A stretch of DNA of 64,000 nucleotides from Eublepharis macularius (GCF_028583425.1 NC_072795.1:4735001-4799000); one strand, 5' to 3'; shown: positions 10,936 to 22,339, counted from the first letter of the stretch. Translations and numbers: made by a program. The notes: generated by a model from the sequence alone, not told the origin.

Positions 10936-10936
10936 T

Positions 10937-11070
10937 AGATCCAGAGGAGTCAGCCGTGTTAGTCTGTAGTAGCAAAATAGAAAAGAATCCAGTAGCACCT
11001 TTAAGACTAACCAACTTTACTATAGCATAAGCTTTCGAGAATCACAGTTCTCTTCGTCAGATGCAGGACT
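10937..11070. repeat. TAGCACC foldback-family half copy
   Basis: GATCCAGAGGAGTCAGCCGTG, then GTAGCACCTTTAAGACTAACC and GCTTTCGAGAATCACAGTTC. Confidence 0.7.
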
Positions 11071-11181
11071 TAAGAATGCAATCCTATACAAGTTTACTAA
11101 AAAAAAGCCACTGCTGTTCATTCTTATGCATTCCTTTTTCCAGCAATCTCAACAAACTCAGAGTGTGTACATATACATAGA

Positions 11182-11520
11182 GAGCCAGTTTGGTGTAGAG
11201 GTTGAGAGCGCGGGACTCTAATCTGGAGAGCTGGGTTTGATTCCCCACTCCTCCACTTGAAGCCAGCTGGGTGACCTTGGGTCAGTCACTTAAGAACGGC
11301 AGGACTCTAATCTGGAGAGCCGGGTTTGATTCCCCACTCCTCCGCTTGAAGCCAGCTGGGTGACCCTGGGTCAGTCACAGCTCTCTCAGAGCTCTCTCAG
11401 CCCCACCCACCTCACAGGGTGTTTTGTTGTGGGGATAATAATGACATACTTTGTAAACCGCTCTGAGTTGGCGTTAAGTTGTCCTGAAGGGCGGTATATA
11501 AATCAAATGTTGTTATTATT
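11182..11520 (+). mobile_element. tRNA-derived SINE with duplicated head
   Basis: The head (GGACTCTAATCTGGAGAGC ... GGGTCAGTCAC) occurs twice in tandem (about 11210-11290 and 11297-11380) before the normal tail and (TTA)n end. Confidence 0.8.
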
Positions 11521-11523
11521 ATT

Positions 11524-11644
<121 letters not shown>

Positions 11645-11983
11645 TAGGGTTGCCAGGTCCCCCTACCCGCCCTAGGTGGGTGGTGGGAGGCCCAGCACCT
11701 ACCTTATTTTCAGTGTTTGCGCGCACGCATGCTCTCGGCCCGCACTCCACAGGGACCCAAATGAGGCTGATTCGGCCCAGATTGGGCTACTGCAAAGAGT
11801 GGGAGTGTTGTTGCGCCCTGCAGCAGCCTGATCCGTGCCAATTTGGACCTGATCTGGGACCGAATCGGGCCCAGGAGCGCCCCCCAAAAGGCGCATTGCC
11901 CCCTGCCAGCCAGGTAAGTGGGAGCGGGGGTGGAGGGTGTTGGCGGGGGATCTCCTGCCCCCAGTGGGGGGCTGGCAAACCTA
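11645..11983. mobile_element. hAT-like MITE inserted in a hexanucleotide repeat
   Basis: GC-rich element starting TAGGGTTGCCAG and ending CTGGCAAACCTA, flanked on both sides by ATACATAT (11637-11644, 11984-11991). The surrounding DNA is an (ATACAT)n array, so the TSD is less telling than usual, but the jump in base composition marks the borders well. Confidence 0.75.
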
Positions 11984-12130
11984 ATACATATACACTTATA
12001 CATATACATATACATATGTACATATAACATACCCCACATTATAACAATCCTGTAAGATAGGTTGCCTAAGATCACCAGCGGGTATTTGAATCCCAGAATC
12101 TACTTTGACATGCCAAACTCTACGTTACAT

Positions 12131-12425
12131 CTAGTTTTGCCAACCTCCACATGGTGGCTGGAGATCTCCCCTGAATTACAACCGATCTCTGAAGACATAC
12201 TAGATCAGTTTCACGGGAGAAAGCAGCTGCTTTGGAGGGTGGACTCTATGATTCCTGATCCTGCATTGGGCAGGGGGTGAACTAGACGGTCTGTAAGGCC
12301 ACTTCCAGCTCTATGATTCTATGATATTATACCCCACTGAGGTCCTTCCCCTCCCCAAACCCTGCCCTCCCCAAGCTCCACCCCCAAATCTCCAGAAATT
12401 TCCCAACCCAGAGTTGGCAACCTTA
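12131..12425. mobile_element. TAGGGTTGCCAG-family MITE split by a CR1 tail
   Basis: Left part to about 12245 and right part from about 12328 form the family sequence in reverse orientation; the CR1-type tail sits between. Confidence 0.65.
12247..12328 (+). mobile_element. CR1-type LINE 3' end
   Basis: GTGAACTAGACGGTCTGTAAGG, CTTCCAGCTCTATGATTCTATGAT is the classical CR1 terminus with its 8-bp tail repeat. Severely 5'-truncated. Confidence 0.8.
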
Positions 12426-12815
12426 ATAGCATCGTTGTGCTCAATGGGGCTTACTCTCAGGTAAATGCACACTGCAGCCCGAGATGCCTTTGATTCAGCA
12501 GTCTCCAAAGGTACCTACTGGAATGCTAGTAACACAGAGACATATTTAAATCACCTGATCGATTAAAAGCCAGCTGACTAATCAGTCCCCAAGTCTTACA
12601 AGAGATGAAATGCCCAATTTCCACAGGCTGTGGTTCTGTGGGTTTTCCTGAGAGCTTATACACATTTCAGCCAGTCTAATGGAGCAAGCTGATAAAGGTC
12701 GTTGAACATCTGATTATTTTTCCCTTGTGCCGTGATCGTATCATAAGCCTATCTCGTTCTTGAAATGTGGGCACACCCCTTTTGTAAGACGCCAACCGCT
12801 TTTTTCTCCAGAGAA

Positions 12816-12848
12816 CACACACACACACACACACACACATACACACAA
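12816..12848 (+). repeat. (CA)n microsatellite
   Basis: About 16 CA dinucleotides with one interruption. Confidence 0.9.
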
Positions 12849-13449
12849 ACCCCGGTAGCTTGACATTTTCCTTTCCTCTTGTTTGATGAGTCAGTTGTTT
12901 GGGCTGCAGAACAAAACAAACGGGCCCAAAGGTTCCAGTGTAACCGTTTCCAGTAAGGCCGTGCCTGGGTATGTTTTTGTGTACAAGAAGAGGAAACAAA
13001 AGACTGTTTTTTAAAAAAACAAGTTCCATCCGCTCTGCAAATGTAAGGTTGCCAATAGGGGTGTGCAAGCCAAAAATTTTCGGCTATAGCCGAAAGTAGA
13101 AAGCCGAAAGAAAATTCTCTATCGTTAAAGCTGAAAGCCGAAACAAGAATCTCTTTCGGGATTCGGGATTCGGGATTCTTTCGGCATTATTTCGGCATTC
13201 TTTCGGCTTTTTTCTATGGGAAAATGCCTCCGTCTTCCAGGACGCCTGGAGGAGGCATTTTCCCACCGAATAAGCCCAAAATTGGTGGGGACCTTCCTCT
13301 AACCCTTCTCTAACAACCACCCAAGTTTCAGACAGATTGGACTTTGGGGGGCCATGTTATGGCCCCCCAAAGCAGGTCCCCCCATCCTCCCATAAAGGAG
13401 CATCTTCTTCATTATTTCCTATGGGGAAAAAATGAAGAAGCAGGCTTCC

Positions 13450-13935
13450 TTTGCCAGGGGTGGCATTTTGCATGCAAAATGCCCCCTTACCCTCAGGGGC
13501 CCTTCTCCCACCCCTCCTCCCACCCCCCACCAAGGCTCAGCCTGCTCCCACTTGGGGGGGCCATTTCATGGCCTCCCCAAGTAGGTGCTCTAATCTCTAC
13601 CACTGACAGCTGGGGGAGGCTTGTGTTGCCAGGGGTGGCATTTTGCATGCAAAATGCCCCCCAACCCTCTGGGGCCCTTCTCCCACCCCTCCTCCCACCC
13701 CCCACCAAGGCTCAGCCTGCTCCCACTTGGGGGGGCCATTTCATGGCCTCCCCAAGTAGGTGCTCTAATCTCTACCACTGACAGCTGGGGGAGGCTTGTG
13801 TTGCCAGGGGTGGCATTTTGCATGCAAAATGCCCCCCAGCCCTCTGGGGCCCTTCTCCCACCCTTCCTCCCACCCCACACCAAGGCTCAGACTGCTCCCA
13901 CTTGGGGGGGCCATTTCATGGCCTCCCCAAGTAGG
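13450..13935 (+). repeat. Tandem block in left arm (3 units, about 175 bp)
   Basis: Three units, each with the self-complementary core TTTTGCATGCAAAATG and the phrase GGCCATTTCATGGCC. The mirror block in the right arm (15960-16265) has two units, so the arms differ in copy number. Confidence 0.8.
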
Positions 13936-14429
13936 TCCTCTCAGCCCCTAAAGTCCACCCCTTACAGCCCCACACAAACCCAATTCCCCCCCAGCTGCCG
14001 CACACAGACCCAAATCCCCACATTAGCCCCTCACAGACCCAAATCCACCCCCACCTGCCCCACACCCATAACCCCAGGAACAGGCTGGCAAAGGCCAGCC
14101 CTCTCCCTTTGTTCCCTATGCTGGGAACTTCTAAACTCTCTTTCCCTGGGCAATTCTGCACAGCCCAGGGGTGCCACAATGGTGGGCACACTTCTGAGTG
14201 CCAGCTGGTCCCTGTGAAAGAACACCTGAACCACAGACACCCTCCCTCAAATTCCCCCACCACCTACAGAGATAGCTGGCCAGCCAGCCCCATTGTTCCC
14301 TATGATGGGAACCAACTGCACAACAAAGAATAAAACAAGAACAACACAAAATAAAGTTTTTAAAAAATTATTTTCTCCCTTCCAAAGTACAAGTAGGCAA
14401 AGCATTATGACACATTACACCAGCAGTCC

Positions 14430-15445
14430 CCCACACAGAAAAATAACACAACTCACTTAACATCAGAGAATCACAAAGCACGATTCCTGTCAAAAACACT
14501 TTATTTCTTGAACAGCTTTAGGTTACACAGCAGGGGGGAACACCAAAGGGCTTGGCAGCAGTATCTTACACAAAAATAACACAACTCACTTAACATCAGA
14601 GAATCACAAAAGCACAATTCCTGTCAAAAACACTTTATTTCTTGAACAGCTTTAGGCTACACAGCAGGGGGGGGACACCAAAGGGCATGGAAGCAGTATC
14701 TTACACAAAAATAACACAACTCACTTCACATTAAAGAATCACCCCAAAAAATTGCTGTCAAAAGCACTTTATTTCTGTAACTGCTTTAGGTTACACAGTA
14801 GGAAGGCACCACAGAGCAGGAAAGCAGTGTACTACACAAAAATAACACAACTCACTTCACATCAGAGAATCACACAAACACAATTGCTGTCAAAAACGGT
14901 GAAGTGGGTTGTATTATTTTTTGTAGTACATTGCTATCATGCCCTTTTGTGCCCTCCTACTGTGTAACCTAAAGCTGTTCAAGAAATAAAGTGTTTTTGC
15001 CAGGAATTGTGTTTTTGTGATTCTCTGATGTTAAGTGAGTTGTGTTATTTTTGTGTAAGATACTGCTTCCATGCCCTTTGGTGTTCCCCCCCTGCTGTGT
15101 AGCCTAAAGCTGTTCAAGAAATAAAGTGTTTTTGCCAGGAATTGTGTTTTTGTGATTCTCTGATGTTAAGTGAGTTGTGTTATTTTTGTGTAAGATACTG
15201 CTTCCATGCCCTTTGGTGTTCCCCCCCTGCTGTGTAGCCTAAAGCTGTTCAAGAAATAAAGTGTTTTTGACAGGAATTGTGCTTTTGTGATTCTCTGATG
15301 TTAAGTGAGTTGTGTTATTTTTGTGTAAGATACTGCTGCCATGCCCTTTGGTGTTCCCCCCCTGCTGTGTAGCCTAAAGCTGTTCAAGAAATAAAGTGTT
15401 TTTGACAGGAATCGTGCTTTGTGATTCTCTGATGTTAAGTGAGTT
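14430..15445. repeat. Central inverted arrays of about 133-bp units
   Basis: Left of about 14860 the phrase AAAAATAACACAACTCACTT recurs every ~133 bp; right of about 14897 its reverse complement recurs at about 130-bp spacing. The units also carry an AATAAA hexamer. A spacer of about 36 bp separates the arms. Confidence 0.75.
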
Positions 15446-15959
15446 GTGTTATTTTTCTGTGTGGGGGACTGCTGGTGTTATGTGTCATAATGCTTTGCCT
15501 ACTTGTACTTTGGAAGGGAGAAAATAATTTTTAAAAAACTTTAGTTTGTGTTGTTCTTGTTTTATTCTTTGTTGTGCAGTTGGTTCCCATCATAGGGAAC
15601 AATGGGGCTGGCTGGCCAGCCATCTCTGTAGGTGGTGGGGGAATTTGAGGGAGGGTGTCTGTGGTTCAGGTGCTCTTTCACAGGGACCAGCTGGCACTCA
15701 GAAGTGTGCCCACCATTGTGGCACCCCTGGGCTGTGCAGAATTGCCCAGGGAAAGAGAGTTTAGAAGTTCCCAGCATAGGGAACAAAGGGAGAGGGCTGG
15801 CCTTTGCCAGCCTGTTCCTGGGGTTATGGGTGTGGGGCAGGTGGGGGTGGATTTGGGTCTGTGAGGGGCTAATGTGGGGATTTGGGTCTGTGTGTGGCAG
15901 CTGGGGGGAATTGGGTTTGTGTGGAGCTGTAAGGGGTGGAATTTAGGGGCTGAGAGGAC

Positions 15960-16265
15960 CTACTTGGGGAGGCCATGAAATGGCCCCCCCAAGTGGGAGC
16001 AGGCTGAGCCTTGGTGGGGGGTGGGAGGAGGGGTGGGAGAAGGGCCCCAGAGGGTTGGGGGGCATTTTGCATGCAAAATGCCACCCCTGGCAACACAAGC
16101 CTCCCCCAGCTGTCAGTGGTAGAGATTAGAGCACCTACTTGGGGAGGCCATGAAATGGCCCCCCCAAGTGGGAGCAGGCTGAGCCTTGGTGGGGGGTGGG
16201 AGGAGGGGTGGGAGAAGGGCCCCTGAGGGTAAGGGGGCATTTTGCATGCAAAATGCCACCCCTGG
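15960..16265 (-). repeat. Tandem block in right arm (2 units)
   Basis: Mirror copy of the left-arm block with one unit fewer; same core words on the opposite strand. Confidence 0.8.
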
Positions 16266-16674
16266 CAAAGGAAGCCTGCTTCTTCATTTTTTCCCCATAG
16301 GAAATAATGAAGAAGATGCTCCTTTATGGGAGGATGGGGGGACCTGCTTTGGGGGGCCATAACATGGCCCCCCAAAGTCCAATCTGTCTGAAACTTGGGT
16401 GGTTGTTAGAGAAGGGTTAGAGGAAGGTCCCCACCAATTTTGGGCTTATTCGGTGGGAAGATGCCTCCCCCAGACGTCCGGGAAGACGGAGGCATTTTCC
16501 CATTGAAAAGCCGAATGAAAGACGAAAGAATCCCGAAACGTTTCGGCTTTTTTCTTTCGGCTACCCGAAACGTTTCGGGATTCCCCGAAACGTTTCGGCA
16601 TTCCCTGAAAGAAGCCGAAACACTTTTGTTTCGGCATTCTTTCGGCATTCTGAATGCCGAAACGCACATCCCTA

Positions 16675-16886
16675 GTTGCCAATTTACAGGTGGTGGCTGG
16701 AGATCTCCTGGAATTACAACTGATCTCCAGATGACAGGGGTTCATTCCCCTGGAGAAAATGGCTGCTTTGGAGGGTGGACGCTCTGCCATTATACCCTGC
16801 GGAGGTGTCTCCTCTCCTGAGCCCAACCTTCACCAGGCTCCACCCTCAAAATCTCCAGGAATTTCACAAGCTGGAGCTGGCAACCT
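16675..16886. mobile_element. TAGGGTTGCCAG-family MITE (target of the giant element)
   Basis: GTTGCCAATTTACAGGTGGTGG ... GGAGCTGGCAACCT. Its first bases (GGTTGCCAA at 13047-13055) were separated by the giant palindromic insertion. Confidence 0.75.
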
Positions 16887-16889
16887 GAC

Positions 16890-17250
16890 TTCTCTCCCAG
16901 TCCCTACTTGAAAATTAACTCCCTGAGCACTGGGGTACGGATGTTTCGAGCGTTCTTCTAATTCTTCCTCAAAATTCCGGGCTTCTGAATTACCTGAACT
17001 GGCTTCTGGAACTGCAGTGGGGGCTCTAGCAATCCAACTTTTTCTGATTTTGTCAGAACATTGACTTTGCCCAGTTTCTTGCTATTTCCAGTTGTCATCT
17101 TCCACCATGTTCAGTTCCACATAGTGAAAAGAGGATCTTTTGTGCAGTGGTTTCTTTATCAATGTGCACCTGCAAAAGGGGGGGAGGAATACAGAGAGTG
17201 GAAACTGTGACAAAGTACACATACATCTATTCTGAAAATCCTTCCTTTCT
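16890..17250. other. No gene recognised
   Basis: Apparently unique sequence; no splice-flanked coding stretch or repeat recognised. Confidence 0.5.
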
Positions 17251-17254
17251 TTAC

Positions 17255-17500
17255 GTTATTTATAGTCCACCTTTCTCGCTGAGATGACACAGTCTAATTC
17301 AATGCAATCAACAGCCGGGACATTCAATGAATAGAGCAATAGGATATAGATTGCAGAAATCTGAAGAGAAGCTGAAATCTCACACAGAGCTGAAACAATG
17401 TCAAAACAAAACATCTGCAATTTGACACAATAAATGACATTAACAGGCAGTACGCAGTAGTATAGTGTTAGAGAATTTGGGGGAAGTCCCCAGTTAAATA
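17255..17500 (-). mobile_element. L2/CR1-type LINE 3' UTR
   Basis: TTTATAGTCCACCTTTCTCGCTGAGA is the complement of the 3' tail seen at 55120-55160. Sequence to about 17450 parallels 25222-25450. Confidence 0.6.
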
Positions 17501-17755
17501 GAAAAGAGTCCAGTAGCACTTGTAAGACTAACCAACGTTACTGTAGCATACGTTTTCGAGAATCACAGTTCTCTTCATCAGATGCATGGAGGGTAAGAAG
17601 AAACACTTCCGTTTCTTCTTACCCTCCATACATCTGACGAAGAGAACTGTGAGTCTCGAAAACTTATGCTACAGTAAAGTTGGTTAGTCTAACAAGTGCT
17701 ACTGGACTCTTTTCTATTTTGCTACTACAGACTAACATGGCTAACTCCTCTGGAT
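17497..17755. mobile_element. TAGCACC foldback element (hairpin copy)
   Basis: Near-perfect palindrome of about 250 bp. AAATAGAAAAGAGTCCAGTA is mirrored by TACTGGACTCTTTTCTATTT, and the stem continues through the central GGAGGGTAAGAAG / CTTCTTACCCTCC. Confidence 0.8.
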
Positions 17756-18111
17756 CTGTATACCAGTTAAAATCCATTGATCCAGATTATTTATGATTGT
17801 GAATGAATTCTTTTTGCTGACCATTCTTGTTCCTACAATTAACAATAGCAATAAAAAGGCCTCGAAAAAGCACAACAAACACTGCAAGTAATTTTCATTG
17901 CACATCAAAATTATAATTATGTCCATAATTTTTAGTCTCGACTTTGGGCATGTTCCTTCCTATGTTACATGTAAGAGGATTATATTTGAAGTACTATGCA
18001 TTTTATTCATATTCCCCCTACAGCCAATGACTTTACACAAATCAAGACACCAAAGGCAGTGATCTTCAAAGGAATATGGGTTTATTGCTTTATATTGATA
18101 AAACCCATGAC

Positions 18112-18468
18112 TAGAGATGGGCACAAACGAAATATGAACCAAAGTTTGGCACGAACCGGCAGTTTGTCAGAACCCATTTCTGACGAACTGCCACAAACTT
18201 TAGGCTGGTTCATTTGGTTCGTTTTTCAGTTCGTCACTGCAGACAGCCTGGCGTTGATCAATCAGTTTCCTAGGCAACAGGGGATGGGCTTTCTGCAGAC
18301 CTTCTGCTGACCCAGAAGTGATAATTTGCTGACCCGGAATTGATGTTTTCACGAACCAAACAAACTGGTTCGCAAACTGGGGCAGGTTCGTGAAAGTTCA
18401 TGGCTTGTGAAACGTGACAAACCATGAACCCCACGGTTCATTTTTTCCCCAGTTCGTGCCCATCTCTA
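18112..18468. mobile_element. hAT-like MITE, TAGAGATGGGCAC termini
   Basis: Inverted ends TAGAGATGGGCAC / GTGCCCATCTCTA with flanks CCCATGAC (18104-18111) and CCCATGAA (18469-18476). The interior is built of GAACC/GGTTC-type words arranged as an imperfect palindrome. No coding content. Confidence 0.82.
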
Positions 18469-18972
18469 CCCATGAATGACACATTGGTAAAAATGTGTAA
18501 AGACTAGTTCTATTGGGGGACTTTTTATACCTTTCAGCTGTAATTGTTTAAAGAATAATTGCTATTCAGAATATAAGCTGAACGGTTAATATAAATAATT
18601 TTTCAGAAGTACATTCCTCTAGGAAACATGGCACCAACAGGCCTAAGTGACAGGACAAATCAGATCTTGTAGACTAAACATATTTAAATATCTGGAGCCA
18701 TACTTTTGTTATGGGTATAAAACCTAAGAGACTGCTTCTCCAAGGCCCAAAAGAAAATGAAAACGAAAGAAATGTTAGGTTCATCATTCATGACCCGCAG
18801 CTTTATCTGAGAGAAGGAATTTACCCATCGAGGCAGAAATTGCCTCTTGTGTAAGAAAGCAGCTTCAATAATAGCTCATATAGGTAAAAGGTCAGAAAAA
18901 TCCCTTAACATTATGTTATAAAACATAATGGTGCCGTGCAGTGTTTTTTTATTACAGTGACCTTTCTAAGAG

Positions 18973-19165
18973 TGGCAGACTCTAATCTGGAGAGCCGGGT
19001 TTGATTCCCCACTCCTCCGCTTGAAGCCAGCTGGATAACCTTGGGTCAGTCACAGCTCTCTCAGAGCTCTCTCAGCCCCACCCACCTCACAGGGTGATTG
19101 TCGTGAGGATAATAACAACATACTTTGTAAACTGCTCTGAATGGGTGTAGAAATCGAATGTTGTT
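18973..19165 (+). mobile_element. tRNA-derived SINE (type 1)
   Basis: Lacks the first head bases, otherwise standard: GGACTCTAATCTGGAGAGCC, GGTTTGATTCCCC, CTCACAGGGTGATTGTCGTG, (GTT)n end. Confidence 0.78.
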
Positions 19166-19516
19166 GTTGCTGATGTTACTTTGATTTGATTATCTGAAGG
19201 CCTAACTGTTTATAAAACTATGTAAGATCCTTTGTACTGTAAACAATATTGTCTTGTATTGCTGGAAAGGTATAAATGAAGGTGCTGGCAACTTATTGTT
19301 ATGCACCCTACTGTAATAGTGTGTGCATTAGGATTATGTGAGATTTTTTTTCTGCTTTTCTGCTTCTAAAATCACCAAGTTTGAAGCCTTGATTTATTAT
19401 TCAGACAAAGAGAGAAAGGGAACCTCAAAATTGGCAAACGAGGGGTAATAAAATTTCCTCCTACATATAGTCTACAATCCCTGACTCTTTATTGAAGCAT
19501 CTCTTTGAATCATATA

Positions 19517-19634
19517 GGGCCAAGCTACAAGTGACGAATGACACTTGAATGGCAAGTATATTTCTCCCTGTTCACTTGCCCTCCACTCAATCCACTTGCC
19601 ATTCAAGTGTCATTCGTCACTTGTAGCTTGGCCC
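19517..19634. mobile_element. GGGCCAAGCTACA foldback MITE
   Basis: GGGCCAAGCTACAAGTGACG with complementary right end; 118 bp, close to the 757-874 copy. Confidence 0.82.
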
Positions 19635-19635
19635 T

Positions 19636-20275
19636 CATTTACAGTACCCCTCTCCTTCCCGTGTAAAAAAGCTCTCCTGAATAATTTGCTTTTTCACAAG
19701 AGAGCAGGAGTTTTTCTGACTTCTTCAGACAGGCCGTTCCATAAGGTGGGGGTAGGGTTGCCAGCTCCAAGTTGGGAAATTCCTGGAGATCTGGGGGGGG
19801 GGGTGAAACCCGGAGAAAGTGGGGTTTGGGGAGGGAAAGGACTTTGACATAGCATAATTCCATAGAGTCCACCCCCCAAAGTAGCCATTTTCTCCAGGTG
19901 AACTGATCTCTGTGGCCTGAAGACTAGTTGTAATTCCAGGAGATAGATCTCCAACCACTACCTGGAGGCTGGCAACCCTAGGTGGGGGCCACTACAGAGA
20001 ATGCACATGTACAGGCAGCTGATAGTTTTGCTTATTTGCAACTGATGATTTTGCCTGTTTGCAAGGGGGCACCTGCAAAAGACCTTGCTCAAATGACCAA
20101 AGCTGACAAGGCAGAGCATAGACTGGCGGTCCCACAGATACGAGGGGCCAAGGCCATGAAGGGCTTTGTATATGATAGCCAAAACATTGAATTGAGTCTG
20201 GTAACTAAGGGGTAGCCAATGGAGTAACTGCAGAACGGGAATAGTGTCCATGCTTTGCCTGGAAAATGGAATGGG
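19636..20275 (-). mobile_element. L2/CR1-type LINE ORF2 tail
   Basis: The minus strand encodes LLHWLPLSYQTQFNVLAIIY and KALHGLGPSYL, the conserved C-terminal block of L2/CR1 reverse transcriptase proteins. The part left of 19745 continues it (FRNGLSEEVRKTPALL-like). A MITE (19753-19980) interrupts it. The host element is 5'-truncated. Confidence 0.72.
19753..19980. mobile_element. TAGGGTTGCCAG MITE with clear 8-bp TSD
   Basis: TAGGGTTGCCAG ... TGGCAACCCTA flanked by GGTGGGGG (19745-19752 and 19981-19988). The element interrupts an L2-type LINE tail. This family is the commonest repeat in the window. Confidence 0.88.
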
Positions 20276-20504
20276 GAGAAAGGCATTACCCCCTCCCTCC
20301 ATGCACGCACATGCACAACCAGTTGATACTAACTTTTTTAAAAGTAGGTTCTTTCATTGATTTCTGGGAATCCTGTCTGTTTCGGCCAATAGAGACAGAA
20401 CTGAAACAAGCAAAGCAAAATAATTGGCATCATTAACATCAGAATCTGGAACAATCTGGTAATTTTTAAGGGAAGCGCAAGGATAAAATGCCTATGTTTT
20501 CACG

Positions 20505-20612
20505 TTTCAGGGGAATAGCCATGTTGGCCTGCCGTAGAAAAGCAAGATTCGAATCCAGTAGCACCGTAAAGACCAACTAGGGTAGAAGTTTTCAAAGTTC
20601 CCTTAATCAAAT
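20505..20612. repeat. TAGCACC foldback-family fragment
   Basis: ATGTTGGCCTGCCGTAGAAAAG, CAGTAGCACCGTAAAGACC and TCAAAGTTCCCTTAATCAAAT; half copy. Confidence 0.6.
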
Positions 20613-20614
20613 AC

Positions 20615-21724
20615 AAGCTTCCTACTTGTGTGTGTGTGTGTGAGTTTGTCCACCTTGCTCACTTAAACCCAAGGCAGATTATGCGGTGCGAGTAAATATG
20701 AGCAACAGCTAGGACTTTCAATTAATAAACATATGTTCCCGGACTCAAATATTGCTGTTATGCGTCCAAGTATAGTAGTAACTGTAGGCCAAATATCTCA
20801 CAGCTATGACAGCCCTGATTCTCACAATCCATCCACCCCACAGAAAAAGGCAAAATAGTGAAAAAGGTTCAAGGGTGAGAGGACACCTGAGCAGGGAAAC
20901 AAAATAGGTTAGTCTTTTTAAAGAGGTAGTCAGATCCTCTACGTAAGCCATTCTAGCCACAATAAACCAGAAGGAATATGCTCTCAAGAAACTACTCTAA
21001 CCATGAAAAATGGTGGTCTTGGAGGAATAAGCTTCCCAGAAGCCATAATAATAATCTTGGAGAAAGAAGCAAAAAGGGAACCGTAGCAGTGCCAAAAAGA
21101 TGGAGGGGGTTGCCTGCCTACAGATGGCAATAATCTAGGATGGGGTCAGCAATCCAGCCCGCAGGGAGGTGCAGACCACTCCCCACAGCAGCCAAACCGA
21201 AAACAAAAAAGGAGCAGATAACGAACTTTTTGGCAACTCTTGTCAGCAAGCCACGTTGCAGGGGGAGAGAGGACCATCCGGCCTGCCGTACTTCACTCCC
21301 TTTCCAAAGCGATCTTCTGTGAAAGTTGGCTGCCGGCCAGGCAGGACAAGAGTGGGGAGAGCGGGTTATACATTTAAATGAATATTAAATAAATAAATAT
21401 CTCATGTTATCAAATAGACAGAAAGATGCTTCATCCTGGTCAATGATCTCTGCATTTCACACAGGGAAAAGAAGACGCCTGCTTATTGTTTTCTGGCCCC
21501 TGTCCCTGGACAACCACAACAACCCTGATTTTGCCTTTGTGAAAATCTAACTCGCTTAAATCACTTGTACGGCCACTCTTTGGGATTCACCTCCCTTTCC
21601 AGGATGTCTAGATGTTACATCTCCGGGCAACAGGGACAGATGCAGGGACAGACCACTAAAAAAAAACAGCTGGGGGGGCGGGAGCGCCACGAGAAAGGCA
21701 CTGGTGTGTAGCAAGGGATCAACC
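20615..21724. other. No gene recognised
   Basis: Mixed sequence with a short (TG)n at about 20628-20641. No supported exon or clear repeat family. Confidence 0.45.
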
Positions 21725-21738
21725 TAGTCCTGATAATC

Positions 21739-22097
21739 CTACAAACAAAAGGGACCTTGGTGTAAAGTTACTAAAGAGGGGGGGAAATGGTGTTTACGAC
21801 CTTGTAACACATGAGTGTTTTTAAGCAAATGTTTAGTGCATAGAGGATCTACGGTCTAAGACTTTGAAAGGTCTGTGAAGTGTTAACTGATAGATGTGAA
21901 GGTATAATGAAGTGTTATTCTTTTATATACATATAGAAGAGGCTGTATTATTCCAGTCACTTGTTCTAAGTGGAATAATGAATATGGGACTAAAGAAATA
22001 AATGTTGTAGTTTTATAGCACATCCTATTGATTGTTTGCTTAAGAATAATTTATTGGGACGTGAGCCCATTTACATCGCAGGGTTTTTTTCCTCTTT
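21739..22097. mobile_element. Unclassified 359-bp insertion with a 14-bp TSD
   Basis: The segment is bounded by TAGTCCTGATAATC at 21725-21738 and 22098-22111. The interior is AT-rich, with an AATAAA at about 21998 and a pyrimidine-rich right end, but no inverted termini, tRNA head or LINE coding match that I recognise. Confidence 0.55.
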
Positions 22098-22114
22098 AGT
22101 CCTGATAATCAGCT

Positions 22115-22336
22115 AGGGTTGCCAGCCTCCAGGTGGTAGCTGGAGATCTCCTGGAATTACAACTGAACTCCAGGCCACAGAGATCAGTTCTCTTGGAGAA
22201 AATAGCTGCTTTGAAGGGTAGACTGTATGGAATTATACCACGCTGAGGTCCCTCCCCTCCCCAAACCCTAGCTTATCCAGGCTTCACCCCCCCTCCCCAA
22301 ATCTCCAGGAATTTCCCAACTTGGAGCTGGCAACCA
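22115..22336. mobile_element. TAGGGTTGCCAG-family MITE
   Basis: TAGGGTTGCCAGCCTCCAGG ... GGAGCTGGCAACC; complete except for the last bases. Confidence 0.78.
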
Positions 22337-22339
22337 GTG

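Larger units (their letters stand above)
13056..16674. mobile_element. Giant palindromic hAT-like element (3.6 kb)
   Basis: Begins TAGGGGTGTGC and ends GCACATCCCTA, with the 8-bp TSD GTTGCCAA at 13048-13055 and 16675-16682. Two arms of about 1.8 kb mirror each other nearly base for base around 14860-14897. Outermost parts are rich in GCCGAAA-type words. Next comes a tandem block (unit about 175 bp, core TTTTGCATGCAAAATG) present three times left and twice right, then a unique part. The centre has about 133-bp units carrying AATAAA (TTTATT on the other strand). Open frames on the two arms are mirror copies of one another and do not resemble a transposase, so the element is nonautonomous. The 8-bp TSD and termini suggest hAT. 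It is inserted at the edge of a TAGGGTTGCC-type MITE. Confidence 0.85.

Noticed and set aside
13344-16375. Long open frames in the 13.3-16.4 kb region (up to 198 codons) on both strands
   Set aside because: They are mirror images produced by the palindrome, Pro/Gly-rich, and contain no known domain; not genes.
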